DNA from: an uncultured Sutterella sp. | GTDB lineage: Bacteria > Pseudomonadota > Gammaproteobacteria > Burkholderiales > Burkholderiaceae_F | DNA length: 53,912 bases | Reading direction: 5' to 3' | Assembly: GCA_900315045.1 (NCBI GenBank) | Contig: OMXR01000002.1 | Coordinates: 1-53,912, forward strand | Part shown: positions 37,085-45,831 of the stretch, one piece after another | Layout of the letters: each line of letters begins with the position of its first letter | How positions within the stretch are numbered: position 1 is the first letter of the stretch | The notes under the pieces: generated by a model | Databases searched by the model: none | What the model was told of the DNA's origin: nothing | What the model saw: only the letters and a program-made list of their open reading frames with translations | Translations under genes and position numbers: made by a program

Positions 37085-38983
37085 ATGCTTCTTGAGGCAT
37101 TTCGCAATCACAAGCGCTGGCTGATGTTCATCGCCATGGTGCTGATCATTCCGAGCTTCGTGGTGACCGGCATCTACTCCTACAACCGCATGATGAGCGA
37201 CGACGGCGCCATCGCCAAGGTCGACGGCGAATCCGTTCTGCCCCAGCAGTACGATGAAGTGAAGCGCCGCCAGCTTGAAGCGCTGCGCAGCCGCATGGGC
37301 GAGCAGTTCCGCGCCAACATCCTCGACAGCCGCGAGGCGCGCATGCAGCTTCTGGAGAACCTCCTGAGCGACCGCAGCCTGCAGAACGAGGTGATCGCAG
37401 AGAACGTGATCATCTCGGAGGCCTCGGCAATCGAAATGATCAAGACCTTCCCGGCCTTCCAGGTCGACGGCAAGTTCAGCTCCGAGCGCTACAAGCAGTA
37501 TCTGGGGAGCCTTGGCTACTCCGACGAGTACTTCGTGCAGATGGTCCGCCGCGACATCTCCCGCGAGCTGCTTACCAACGGCATTTCGGGCAGCGCGATC
37601 TATCCGGCGAGCCAGCTCGAGCACGTGAACCGCATGCTTGCCGAGGAGCGCACCGTGGCTCTGCACCGGCTTCCCGCCTCGGACTTCATGCAGGGCGTTT
37701 CCGTCACGGACGCCCAGGCCAAGGCCTACTGGGACGGGCATCAGAAGGAATTTGAAGTGCCCGATGCGATCGATGTTCAGTACGTGGTGCTTTCTCCCGA
37801 TCTCTTCCTCGGCGCCAAGCCCACCGAAGAGGACGTGAAGACCTTCTACGAGCAGAACCAGAACCGCTTCCGCGTTGCCGAGCAACGCCGCGCAAGCCAC
37901 ATCCTGATCGGGCTCGACAAGGGCGAGGAGCAGGCCAAGAAGAAGGCCGAGGAGATCCTCGCCAAGGTCAAGGCCGACCCGAGCAAGTTTGCTGCCCTTG
38001 CCAAGGAGAACTCCATCGACCCGGGTTCGGCAGCCCAGGGCGGCGACCTCGGCTACTTCGGCCGCGGCATGATGGTGGGGCCCTTTGACAGCGCCGTCTT
38101 CTCCGGCAAGAAGGGCGACATCGTCGGCCCGGTCAAGACCGATTTCGGCTACCACATCATCTCCATCACCGACGTGCATCCGGCGAGCGTGCGTCCGCTC
38201 GACGAGGCCCGTTCCCAGATCGAACGGCTCTATGCCGAGCAGAAGTCGCTCGAGAAGTTTTCCGCAGAAGCCGACAACTTCACCAACATGGTCTACGAGC
38301 AGAGCGATTCCCTGCAGAGCGTGATCGACAAGTACGGCCTGAAGCCCGTGACGGTCACCGGTATTTCCGCAGCCGGCCCGAAGGATCGCTATGAAGCGAA
38401 GTTCCTCAACGCCCATGTGATGGAAGCGCTCTTTTCCGACGAGTGCCTCAAGGAAAAGCGCAACACCCAGGCGATCGAGGTTTCCCAGAACACGCTCGTT
38501 GCCGCCCGCGTGACCAAGTACACGCCGAGCCACGTGCGTCCGTTCGAAGAGGCAAAGAGCGACATCATCGACAAGCTCAAGAACGAGCAGGCGCTTGCCA
38601 AGGCCGCCGAGGCCGGACAGGCTAAGCTCGCCGAACTCAAGTCGGGCAAGGGCTCCGTTGACTTCCTCGCCGAAAAGTCGATCTCGCGCTCGAGCCTGAA
38701 TGGCGAAAGCCCCGACCTCGTGAACAGCGTGATGCGCGCCCCCGTCTCCAAGTATCCCGACTACATCGGCGTGAAGCAGCCCGATGCCTACGTGATCGCC
38801 AAGATCGTCAAGAGCGCGATGCCCCAGACGAGCGAGCAGCAGCTGGCCGCCGCCCGCGCCGAGCTCTCCGCCATGAGCGGCCGCTCGGAGATGAGCGCGT
38901 ACCTTGCGGCGCTCCGCGACAAGCACCAGGCCACGGTGATCAGCAAGGACTACCTGCCCGAGGGCGGGAACGCCGCCAAGTAG
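37085..38983 (+). CDS. ppiD: Periplasmic peptidyl-prolyl isomerase PpiD (SurA N-terminal type)
   Basis: Membrane-anchored periplasmic chaperone near the Sec translocon, assisting outer-membrane protein folding. 632 residues. One N-terminal membrane segment (about 12-33, WLMFIAMVLIIPSFVVTGIY). A SurA_N-type chaperone region (about 45-230), one parvulin domain (about 262-368, RRASHILIGLDKG ... GGDLGYFGRGMMVGPF ... FGYHIISITD), and a C-terminal helical domain. Position after tRNA-Val/tRNA-Asp is the norm in Burkholderiales. Confidence 0.95.
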   Translation: MLLEAFRNHKRWLMFIAMVLIIPSFVVTGIYSYNRMMSDDGAIAKVDGESVLPQQYDEVKRRQLEALRSRMGEQFRANILDSREARMQLLENLLSDRSLQNEVIAENVIISEASAIEMIKTFPAFQVDGKFSSERYKQYLGSLGYSDEYFVQMVRRDISRELLTNGISGSAIYPASQLEHVNRMLAEERTVALHRLPASDFMQGVSVTDAQAKAYWDGHQKEFEVPDAIDVQYVVLSPDLFLGAKPTEEDVKTFYEQNQNRFRVAEQRRASHILIGLDKGEEQAKKKAEEILAKVKADPSKFAALAKENSIDPGSAAQGGDLGYFGRGMMVGPFDSAVFSGKKGDIVGPVKTDFGYHIISITDVHPASVRPLDEARSQIERLYAEQKSLEKFSAEADNFTNMVYEQSDSLQSVIDKYGLKPVTVTGISAAGPKDRYEAKFLNAHVMEALFSDECLKEKRNTQAIEVSQNTLVAARVTKYTPSHVRPFEEAKSDIIDKLKNEQALAKAAEAGQAKLAELKSGKGSVDFLAEKSISRSSLNGESPDLVNSVMRAPVSKYPDYIGVKQPDAYVIAKIVKSAMPQTSEQQLAAARAELSAMSGRSEMSAYLAALRDKHQATVISKDYLPEGGNAAK

Positions 38984-39010
38984 CGGATTTCCCCAAAGTC
39001 TTCAGACAGC

Positions 39011-39039
39011 AAAAAGCGCGCCTGCGGGGCGCGCTTTTT
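39011..39039. terminator. Bidirectional terminator
   Basis: AAAAAGCGCGCC paired with a GGCGCGCTTTTT arm; T-runs in both directions. It separates convergent ppiD and the ABM-domain gene. Confidence 0.85.
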
Positions 39040-39064
39040 GCTTCAGGCGGAATTGCTGCCGGTC

Positions 39065-39481
39065 CTAGCGCATCTTTCTGAAGATGAGCGGCATCGCGGA
39101 CGGATCCATCGCCTCCATGGTGTTGAGCTTGAGATCCTTGACCATGTGGCCGGTCTCTTTCTTGTATTTCAGGAAGTGCCGGGTCTTCAGATGCGCGGCG
39201 TAGTCTTCGCGGCTTCTGTAGACCTCGACGATGCGGACGATTTCCGGGCGCCCTTCGGCGTGCATCGGAAAGAGGCACACGACGCCCGGCTCGCGCTTCA
39301 TGGAGGCGCGGTCGACCTCGTTGGCAAGCTTCATGTACTCCTCGAGGTGCTGCGGAAACACCTCGATTTCTGCAATGCGCACGAGCATGGATCCTCCTTT
39401 TGCGGGGGCGGCGGCCGGTGCCGCCTGGGCGGCAAGCGCGGCAGCGCAGGCGGCTGCGGCAAGAACGGTTTTCAGAGTCAT
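39065..39481 (-). CDS. Exported ABM-domain (quinol monooxygenase-like) protein
   Basis: 138 residues from the ATG at 39481. Signal peptide (MTLKTVLAAAACAAALAAQA) followed by a ferredoxin-like antibiotic-biosynthesis-monooxygenase fold: MLVRIAEIEVFPQHLEEYM, REPGVVCLFPMHAEGRPEIV, EVYRSREDYAAHLKTRHF. YgiN-type proteins of this fold oxidise quinols or handle quinone-like substrates; a periplasmic location is unusual. The ATG is one base beyond the stop of the YciI-like gene, so it is the last gene of the redox operon. Confidence 0.8.
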   Translation of the reverse strand: MTLKTVLAAAACAAALAAQAAPAAAPAKGGSMLVRIAEIEVFPQHLEEYMKLANEVDRASMKREPGVVCLFPMHAEGRPEIVRIVEVYRSREDYAAHLKTRHFLKYKKETGHMVKDLKLNTMEAMDPSAMPLIFRKMR

Positions 39482-39482
39482 T

Positions 39483-39761
39483 TTATTTGGCCTCGATCTG
39501 GTTTTTGGCAATCACGATTTCCTTCACGTCGTAGGATGCGGTCTTCGTGACGGTGAGCGGATCACGGGCGATCGCGGCATCGAGCGCTTCGCGGCTTTCG
39601 TACTCGGCAAGGACAAAGCCGCCTGTGCCGGCCGGCATCACCGGACCGAACGTGAGAAAGTGCCGGGCGGCAAATTCGCCCGCAAGAAACTCCCTGTGGC
39701 CGGCAAGGTGCGGGGCGGCCGCCTGGGGATCGGGAATGGAAACGTAAAGCAGGAACTGCAT
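39483..39761 (-). CDS. YciI-like small protein
   Basis: 92 residues with the YciI dimeric alpha/beta ferredoxin-like pattern: FLLYVSIPDP, HREFLAGEFAARHFLTFGPV, GGFVLAEYESREALDAAIARDPLT. The family has a His-Asp pair of uncertain catalytic role. AAGGAG lies upstream. Third gene of the flavoprotein operon; likely acts with the NQO-type and ABM-type neighbours. Confidence 0.85.
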   Translation of the reverse strand: MQFLLYVSIPDPQAAAPHLAGHREFLAGEFAARHFLTFGPVMPAGTGGFVLAEYESREALDAAIARDPLTVTKTASYDVKEIVIAKNQIEAK

Positions 39762-39790
39762 TTGAAATACTCCTTTGCTGTGTGTGCCGT

Positions 39791-40342
39791 CTAGGCGGCT
39801 TTTTCGATGGCTGCCAGAAGGCGCCTTGCGTGGTTCTGGGCGATTGCGCGGGCGGCGGCAAGACGCTCGGGATCCGCGTCACCCGGCACGAACGAGATGC
39901 CGGCGCTGTAAACGAGCGGCTGCAGCTGCATGCCGGTGAGCTTTGCGGTGACGGCAAAGGGCGCCATCACTTCCTCCATGGTCTTGCCCATGAAGCCTTC
40001 GTGCGTGTAGGCCGCCTCGGGCGCGCCCGCCGTGAAGGACAGGATGAGCTTTTTGCCATGCAGGGCCGTGCCCTTGGAGCCGTGCGTGAAGCTGTCTTCG
40101 AGCCACTTTCTCATGAGCGCCGGGGCGCTGTACCAGTAGAGCGGGAACTGCCAGACGATGATGTCTGCCCAGACAAGGGCCTGCTGCTCGGCCGGCACGT
40201 CAATGCGAAAGTCCGGATACAGGCTGTCGAGCCTGCGGATCTGCGCCTGCGGCAGCGCCTTGCCGATTTCTTCCAGGATGGCGCGGTTGGCAACGGATTG
40301 TGAGAGGGCCGGGTGGCCGGATATGATGAGTACGTTCGGCAT
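39791..40342 (-). CDS. NAD(P)H dehydrogenase (quinone), NQO/KefF-type flavoprotein
   Basis: 183-residue flavodoxin-fold oxidoreductase. N-terminal VLIISGHPALSQSVANRAIL and the family signature WQFPLYWYSAPALMRKWLEDSF, with C-terminal FTAGAPEAAY for FMN binding. Catalyses two-electron reduction of quinones or similar acceptors in the cytoplasm. AAGGAG upstream. It lies 32 bases after the FAD oxidoreductase gene and 29 before the YciI-like gene. Confidence 0.9.
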   Translation of the reverse strand: MPNVLIISGHPALSQSVANRAILEEIGKALPQAQIRRLDSLYPDFRIDVPAEQQALVWADIIVWQFPLYWYSAPALMRKWLEDSFTHGSKGTALHGKKLILSFTAGAPEAAYTHEGFMGKTMEEVMAPFAVTAKLTGMQLQPLVYSAGISFVPGDADPERLAAARAIAQNHARRLLAAIEKAA

Positions 40343-40374
40343 GGAAAAAACTCCTTCTCAAAGACCTTGAAAAA

Positions 40375-41877
40375 TTATCGTCCAAGTGCGATGGATTCGC
40401 CCGCGATGAGGCCGCTGGCGAACACGTCGCAAAGGCGCGTCGTGATCGAGCCGCATGCGGCGCCGGCGGCGTACAGGCCCGGAATCGGCTTGTCGGTGCT
40501 TGCCGAGAGAACCTGCATGTGCGTGTTCACCTCAAGCCCGCCTTCGGTCTTGAAGGCAAGTGGATAGTGCGCGGCTGAAAGATAGTAGGGCGCCTTGAGC
40601 GGCCGGAAGAACTTGTCCGTGCGGCCGTATTCGCTGTCCTTGCCGGAGCCGGCGGCATCGGCATTAATCCGGGCGATGGTTTCCTTCAGGCCCGTCGCGT
40701 CGACTCCGGCTTTGCGCGCGAGCTCTTCGGCCGTGTCCGCCTTGAACAGGCCACCTTCAGCAAGCGCCTTTTCAAATTCCAGTTCGTCGTGATAGTGGCC
40801 GCGGAACGTTTCCTCGTCAAAGAGCATGTAGCCCGGTTCGCTCCCGAGGGAGAACAGGCGCAGGGCGCAGCCGCTGTAGCGGGCGCTCTTCTCGTTGATG
40901 AAGCGCCGGCCGCTTTTGCGCACGAGGTAGGCCGTGGCGCCGTCCAGCATCAGCCAGGAAACGGCGGGCGTGCCCTTCACAGGACCCGCCCAGAACTTGG
41001 GCACGGACTCCATGTCCTCGAGCGCGGCGCCGGCCGCCTTGCCCATGAGGATGCCGTCGCCCGTGTGATCCGCGGGCAGGTCGCCTTCAAAGGAGAAGCC
41101 GCGCTTGGCCGAGGACCAGTAGCGCTTGTAGCGCTGCATGAGCTCCGGACTGTTGATGAAGCCGCCCGTGGCGAGCAGCACTGCGCGGGCGCGCAGCGTG
41201 CCCTGGGTGCCGCCCTTGCCGGCAAAGCGCACGCCGCGCACGGCACCCTTCTCGATGACGAGCCCCGTGACGCGCGTCCTGTTCATGAGCCTGACGCCGG
41301 CGGTCCTGAGCTTGGTAACGAGTGTGGAGGCGATTTTCGTCATGGAGCCGGGGCGCGAGGAGAGCAGGAAGGGCAGGGCGGGATTGACCGGGAAGAACTC
41401 CGCGCCCTGTTCGCGCACGAAGGCGATCACATCGGCGGCGCGCATCGCGCAGGACTTGAGCACTTCCGGGTTGTGCTTGGCAACGCCGTAGTACACGGGC
41501 GAGTTCATCTGGTTGTCGCGCACCTTGGAAAGCGGCTCGTCGATGACGCCCCGCTCGATGAGGCGCCAGTAGTCCTCGGCCGAGAGCGGCAGGCTCTGCG
41601 GCAGATCCTTGTGCAGCGGCGTGCGGAACGTCGCGAAGTGCCCGGTCGAGAGCACGCCGTCGCCGCCCGTCCAGAGGCGCTTTTCGATCACGATGACCTT
41701 CAGCCCGTGACTCGCAGCCGTGAGTGCAGCGGTAAGCCCGGCCATGCCGGCGCCGCAGACGATGAGATCGGCGTCGTCTCTGGTCTTTTTCGCCGCCGAG
41801 GCCGGGGCGATGGCGCCGGCGGCAAGGCTAAGCGCCGCGCTGCCGATGAGGGTTCTGCGGGAAATGTTCTGAAGCAT
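40375..41877 (-). CDS. Tat-exported FAD-dependent oxidoreductase (fumarate reductase flavoprotein-like)
   Basis: Periplasmic flavoprotein, 500 residues. Twin-arginine signal SRRTLIGSAALSLAAG at residues 6-21. FAD-binding GAGMAGLTAALTAASHGLKVIVIEK near 42, then LLATGGFINSPELM and the C-terminal GLYAAGAACGSITTRLC. It resembles flavocytochrome c/urocanate or fumarate reductase-like subunits, which in Sutterellaceae and relatives are expanded and reduce varied organic acceptors. No haem-binding CxxCH sequence is present, so an electron donor must be separate. AGGAGGA upstream gives a strong RBS. First gene of a four-gene redox operon, divergent from an AraC regulator. Confidence 0.87.
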   Translation of the reverse strand: MLQNISRRTLIGSAALSLAAGAIAPASAAKKTRDDADLIVCGAGMAGLTAALTAASHGLKVIVIEKRLWTGGDGVLSTGHFATFRTPLHKDLPQSLPLSAEDYWRLIERGVIDEPLSKVRDNQMNSPVYYGVAKHNPEVLKSCAMRAADVIAFVREQGAEFFPVNPALPFLLSSRPGSMTKIASTLVTKLRTAGVRLMNRTRVTGLVIEKGAVRGVRFAGKGGTQGTLRARAVLLATGGFINSPELMQRYKRYWSSAKRGFSFEGDLPADHTGDGILMGKAAGAALEDMESVPKFWAGPVKGTPAVSWLMLDGATAYLVRKSGRRFINEKSARYSGCALRLFSLGSEPGYMLFDEETFRGHYHDELEFEKALAEGGLFKADTAEELARKAGVDATGLKETIARINADAAGSGKDSEYGRTDKFFRPLKAPYYLSAAHYPLAFKTEGGLEVNTHMQVLSASTDKPIPGLYAAGAACGSITTRLCDVFASGLIAGESIALGR

Positions 41878-41951
41878 GAGTGTTCCTCCTCCTGTTGTCG
41901 TGGAGGGAATTCTGATTCGGATTTGGATTGAAATCTTCCATTTTTTGATCT

Positions 41952-41997
41952 AAAAATTGCTGAAAATGATTTTTATCGGCTGAATTGAGCAATTTTT
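41952..41997. promoter_or_regulatory. Inverted repeat in the flavoprotein/AraC divergent region
   Basis: Perfect 10-base arms AAAAATTGCT (41952-41961) and AGCAATTTTT (41988-41997), 26 bases apart, in an A+T-rich gap between the divergent genes. Likely operator, possibly for the AraC-type protein. Confidence 0.55.
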
Positions 41998-42054
41998 GAT
42001 TGGCGTCTTCTAGACTGCCTCCATCCCGATCATGCACGCACAGGAAAGGAAAAC

Positions 42055-42939
42055 ATGCAGGTACCCGGCACGCAGCTGGCGCTCATCGCCCATCAGATCG
42101 CGCGGCACAATCCGCGCCCGCAGATTCTTCGCACGGCGATTCCCGGCCTTTCGCTCTACCGGCGCGAGAGCGACGAGACGATCGACACGGACAGCGGCCA
42201 GATGATGGTTTCGCTCATCGCCCAGGGCGCCAAGAGCACCCGGATCGGCGGCACGGAAAAGCTCTACCGCGCGGGCGAGTGCCTCGCCTGTGCGCTTGCC
42301 GTGCCCGCCATCTTTCATACGGTGGGCGCAAGCAGCGAAGCGCCCTTTCTTTCCGTCTCGATGCGGATCGATCCGGCAATCGTCACAGACCTTGCGGGCG
42401 GACTTTTCGGCGCGGGGGCGGCCTCGGGGGACGCGGGGCAGACGGTGAGCGTATTCGAGCCGGATGCGGACCTCTCCGACGCGTTCCTGCGCCTTGTGAA
42501 GCTTCTTGACAGCGAGCAGGACTGCCGCGTGCTCGGACCGCTTGTCACCCGGGAAATCCACTACCGGCTGCTGCTTTCTCCATGCGGCGCGGCCTTGAGG
42601 GCCGGGGTTGCCGCCGGCACGGCCAACAGTTCGATCCTGGGCGTGATCGCACGGATCAAGCGCACCTATGCCGATCTTCCCGCCATGGACGATCTGGCGC
42701 GCGAGGCGCACATGTCACCCTCGGTGTTTCGCAGGCAGTTTCACGTGCTCACGGGCCTCAGCCCGCTGCAGTTCGTGCGCCGGCTCAGGCTTTTTGAGGC
42801 GCAGCGCAGGCTTTTTTCCGAAGGGATCGGCGTTTCGCAGGCGGCCTTTGCCGTCGGCTACAGCAGCCCGGGGCAGTTCATCCGCGACTACCGCGCCTTT
42901 TTCGGTTCGACTCCGCTTCAGGATGCAAGATCCCGATAG
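42055..42939 (+). CDS. AraC-family transcriptional regulator
   Basis: 294 residues. N-terminal AraC_N-type sensing domain (PRPQILRTAIPGLSLYRRES ..., MMVSLIAQGAKSTRIGGTEKLYRAGE) and a C-terminal double helix-turn-helix (MDDLAREAHMSPSVFRRQFHVLTG ... SQAAFAVGYSSPGQFIRDYRAFF). Transcribed divergently from the flavoprotein operon with 177 bases between, so it is the probable regulator of that operon. The effector is unknown. Confidence 0.92.
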   Translation: MQVPGTQLALIAHQIARHNPRPQILRTAIPGLSLYRRESDETIDTDSGQMMVSLIAQGAKSTRIGGTEKLYRAGECLACALAVPAIFHTVGASSEAPFLSVSMRIDPAIVTDLAGGLFGAGAASGDAGQTVSVFEPDADLSDAFLRLVKLLDSEQDCRVLGPLVTREIHYRLLLSPCGAALRAGVAAGTANSSILGVIARIKRTYADLPAMDDLAREAHMSPSVFRRQFHVLTGLSPLQFVRRLRLFEAQRRLFSEGIGVSQAAFAVGYSSPGQFIRDYRAFFGSTPLQDARSR

Positions 42940-43019
42940 GATGATCTACCCCCTCAGAGGTACGCAAAGGCTGTGAAGTTTTCTTCTTCGGGAGTGAATT
43001 GTTAATTTGTCGGAAAACC

Positions 43020-43033
43020 TTGACTGAGATCAA
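43020..43033 (+). promoter_or_regulatory. FNR/Anr-like box upstream of the DASS transporter
   Basis: TTGACTGAGATCAA, one mismatch from TTGATNNNNATCAA. It lies 181 bases before the transporter ATG. Just downstream is a hairpin of six C and six G (43049-43054 / 43067-43072). Suggests anaerobic induction. Confidence 0.6.
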
Positions 43034-43214
43034 ATTTCGGTGTGTGAGCCCCCCTATGGGACGGCAGGGGGGATCGTGTAGATTGTTTCGCAGTTTTTGA
43101 AAACGGGGGAGTGCGCCGGTGCGTTTGCTCTAAACTCACAGAGGGCGGACGCACGGCCGGGAGAAGAGCCCGGTCCGCATCCTTTTGTGCAATGACAACT
43201 CACTCAGGTGTCCC

Positions 43215-44711
43215 ATGGATTCTGATGTTGAAATTGGCTCCTTCAGTCCTGGAGCAAAGCGTATAGCGCTGATCGGCGCTCCGCTTCTGGCCTTCGTCCT
43301 GTACTGGCTTCTGCCCTCGAGCTACATCAGCCCGAGCGGAGCGGAGGTGGCGTTCGGCCACGCAGGCCGCGCTTGCATCTCGGTCGTCGTCTGGATGGCG
43401 ATCTGGTGGTTCATGGAGCCGGTGCCCATCGCGGCAACCTCGATGCTGCCGATCGTGCTCTTTCCTCTTCTGCAGGTGACGACGGCCTCCAAGGCCATGG
43501 GACCGTATGCCTCGAGCACGGTGTTCCTGTTCCTCGGCGGCTTCCTGATCGCCATTGGCGTGGCGCGCTGGGGCCTTGACAGGCGCATCGCGCTCACGGC
43601 CCTCAAGATCGTGGGCACCAAGCCCGCGGCCATTGTCGGAGGCCTGATGGGGGCAACCGCCTTCATGTCGATGTGGATTTCCAACACGGCCTGCGCGGCC
43701 ATGATGGTGCCCATTGCGATGGCCGTTCTCAATCTGGTGCGCTCGGCGCAGCGCGGCCCCTTGAGCCAGGCCGAGCGAAACTTCGGCGTGTGCCTGCTGC
43801 TCGGCATTGCCTACGGCGCCTCGATCGGCGGCATGGGCACGATCATCGGCTCGCCCCCCAACGGCATCTACGTGCGCTTCATGGAGCAGACCTACGGCAC
43901 GCAGATCAGCCTGCTCGAGTGGATGAAGGTCGGCCTTCCGGTCATGATCGTTCTGCTGCCCGTGTGCTGGCTGGTGCTCACCAAGGTGCTCTTCCGCTCC
44001 ACGATCGGCGAAGTGCAGGGCGGACGCGAATGGGTGGTCAATGAGCTCAGGAACATGGGACCGATGTCCCAGGGCGAGAGAACCGTTCTGTGCGTGTTCT
44101 GCGCGGCGGTGCTGCTCTGGACGTTCGGCGGCCTCATCCGCAGCATCGAGATCGGCGGCGCAACGCCCTTCAAGCCGCTCACGGACGCGCTAATCGCGAT
44201 GGGCTGCGGACTGTCGCTGTTCTGCCTGCCCGTGGGCAACGGCAAGATGGCGCTCACCTGGCACGACTGCTCTGATCTGTCCTGGGACGTGCTGCTGCTC
44301 TTCGGCGGCGGACTGTCGATGGCGGGCGCCCTGCAGGCAACCGGAGCCGGTGCGCTGATCGGCGCTCAGGCCGCCGTCTTTGCCGGCGCTCCCGCCTGGA
44401 TCGTGGTTGCCGGCGTGTGCGCGCTCATCACTGTGACGACGAACTTCACGTCCAACACGGCTCTTGCGGCAACGATGATGCCGCTGCTCGGAAGCGTGGC
44501 GCCCGTGGTCGGGATTCCCGAGAATTCCCTGCTGCTCGTGTGCGCGCTGTCCTGCTCGGCCGCGTTCATCATGCCGGTCGGCACGCCGCCCAACGCCATC
44601 ATCTTCAGTACGGGCCGCATTTCCATCATCCAGATGGTGCGCGCCGGCATCGTGCTCAGCATCTGCTCGACGGTGATCATCTCGGGCTTCTCGATCCTGT
44701 TCCTCACCTGA
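43215..44711 (+). CDS. DASS-family sodium/dicarboxylate (anion) symporter
   Basis: Inner-membrane divalent-anion:Na+ symporter (SLC13 type), 498 residues with about 11-12 membrane segments. Both conserved SNT motifs are present: WISNTACAAMM (first repeat) and TSNTALAATMMP (second repeat), which form the Na+/carboxylate site. GTIIGSPPNGIYV and GTPPNAIIF are also family marks. ATG at 43215 has AGGTG six bases upstream. Likely imports succinate, fumarate, malate or similar, which could feed the flavoprotein reductase system encoded nearby (inference). Confidence 0.92.
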   Translation: MDSDVEIGSFSPGAKRIALIGAPLLAFVLYWLLPSSYISPSGAEVAFGHAGRACISVVVWMAIWWFMEPVPIAATSMLPIVLFPLLQVTTASKAMGPYASSTVFLFLGGFLIAIGVARWGLDRRIALTALKIVGTKPAAIVGGLMGATAFMSMWISNTACAAMMVPIAMAVLNLVRSAQRGPLSQAERNFGVCLLLGIAYGASIGGMGTIIGSPPNGIYVRFMEQTYGTQISLLEWMKVGLPVMIVLLPVCWLVLTKVLFRSTIGEVQGGREWVVNELRNMGPMSQGERTVLCVFCAAVLLWTFGGLIRSIEIGGATPFKPLTDALIAMGCGLSLFCLPVGNGKMALTWHDCSDLSWDVLLLFGGGLSMAGALQATGAGALIGAQAAVFAGAPAWIVVAGVCALITVTTNFTSNTALAATMMPLLGSVAPVVGIPENSLLLVCALSCSAAFIMPVGTPPNAIIFSTGRISIIQMVRAGIVLSICSTVIISGFSILFLT

Positions 44712-44984
44712 CGGGCGAGGGCGGATCCGGCCTTCTTTTCCGCGGCGTCTCCCCGAGAAGGGCAGGCGCCGCTTTCATTCCCGGACGGGGACGCGGGAGC
44801 CGCAGTGCGTTCCGACAAAAAGAACGGCAGAACCGATTTCGCCGTGACCGTGCCGGGAGCAGACGGAACGGAGCTCAGAGTTTCGAGACAAGGCTCATGC
44901 ATACGGGGCTGGTGTTCTCCGCGGAAAAGCGCCAGTTTGTCGCGTACGGGGCGAGGGAGGCAGGGACGGCGCAGGGCGGCGGGC

Positions 44985-45335
44985 TCATGCCGCCCGCCGG
45001 TGTTCTTTCCGGTCTCGGGATTGCGCTGAGTTTCTCGACTGCCTTGCGATCAGCCTGAAGCCCGCGAAGAGGAGCAATGCGCCCGCCGGCAGGAGTTTGT
45101 CCGCCTCGTACGCCAGTGCAAGGAGCGAGCAGAGCGCGCCGGCGAGAATGAGCGCCAGCGCCTTGATGAGAGCGAGGACGGGGAAGGTCTGGGCGGCGGG
45201 CTGCCGTGCGGCGTTCTCCGATCGGAAAGCATCTGCGCGGCCGGTTTCGGTTCCGGGCGAAGCGCCCTGCAGCTCGTTGATGAGGCGGACGTAGTCGCCG
45301 CCTTTGGGTTCCATGTCCTGCGGGTTGCTGCTCAT
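44985..45335 (-). CDS. Small membrane protein, paralogue of the 45831-46217 protein
   Basis: 116 residues, not recognised. N-terminus SSNPQDMEPKGGDYVRLINELQG is almost the same as that of the paralogue two genes upstream. Two membrane segments (LALIKALALILAGALCSLLALAY, then LLPAGALLLFAGFRLIA) follow a short linker and end in a basic tail. The paralogue's middle section (about residues 25-60) is replaced by unrelated sequence. AGGAG precedes the ATG. Last gene of the coaBC-dut cluster. Confidence 0.7.
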   Translation of the reverse strand: MSSNPQDMEPKGGDYVRLINELQGASPGTETGRADAFRSENAARQPAAQTFPVLALIKALALILAGALCSLLALAYEADKLLPAGALLLFAGFRLIARQSRNSAQSRDRKEHRRAA

Positions 45336-45384
45336 GACGGGGCTCCTAGGCCTGGCCGCTTGCTTTTCGGACGGAATGCGCCTT

Positions 45385-45831
45385 TCATCGGGTTCCGGTC
45401 GAGCCGAAGCCGCCCGCGCCGCGCTCAGAAGCAGCAAAGTCGTCAACCACCCGGAAGTCGGCCCGAGCGACCGGGACGAACACCAGCTGCGCAAGGCGCT
45501 CCATGGGCTCGAGCGTGAAGGGGGCGCTGCCGCGGTTCCAGGTCGAGATCATGAGCTCGCCCTGATAGTCCGAGTCGATGAGGCCGACCAGGTTTCCGAG
45601 CACGATGCCCTTCTTGTGGCCGAGGCCGCTGCGCGGGAGGATGACTGCGGCATAAGCCGGGTCGCCGATGTGGATGGCGATGCCGGTCTTCACGAGCACC
45701 GTCTCGCCCGGGGCGATGGTAACCGGGGCGTCGAGCATGGCGCGCAGGTCAAGCCCCGCGCTGCCGGCGGTTGCGTAGCGGGGGAGCGCCTCCCGGGCGC
45801 GGGGGTCGAGTATCTTGAGATCCACCTGCAT
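45385..45831 (-). CDS. dut: dUTP diphosphatase
   Basis: Homotrimeric dUTPase, dUTP to dUMP plus PPi, 148 residues. Motifs 1-5: [42 protein letters not shown] and the C-terminal GAGGFGSTG. Start ATG overlaps the stop of the upstream small-protein gene by one base (TGATG). Full length. coaBC-dut is a conserved gene order; here a small membrane protein gene is inserted between them. Confidence 0.97.
   Translation of the reverse strand: MQVDLKILDPRAREALPRYATAGSAGLDLRAMLDAPVTIAPGETVLVKTGIAIHIGDPAYAAVILPRSGLGHKKGIVLGNLVGLIDSDYQGELMISTWNRGSAPFTLEPMERLAQLVFVPVARADFRVVDDFAASERGAGGFGSTGTR

Noticed and set aside
37079..38926. 615-codon minus-strand frame antisense to ppiD
   Set aside because: Shadow of the ppiD codon pattern; no start signal or domain.
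44712..44984. Possible small gene after the DASS transporter (frame near 44805)
   Set aside because: The first ~25 codons look plausible but the rest is Arg/Ser/Gly-rich with no domain, and there is no clear RBS.
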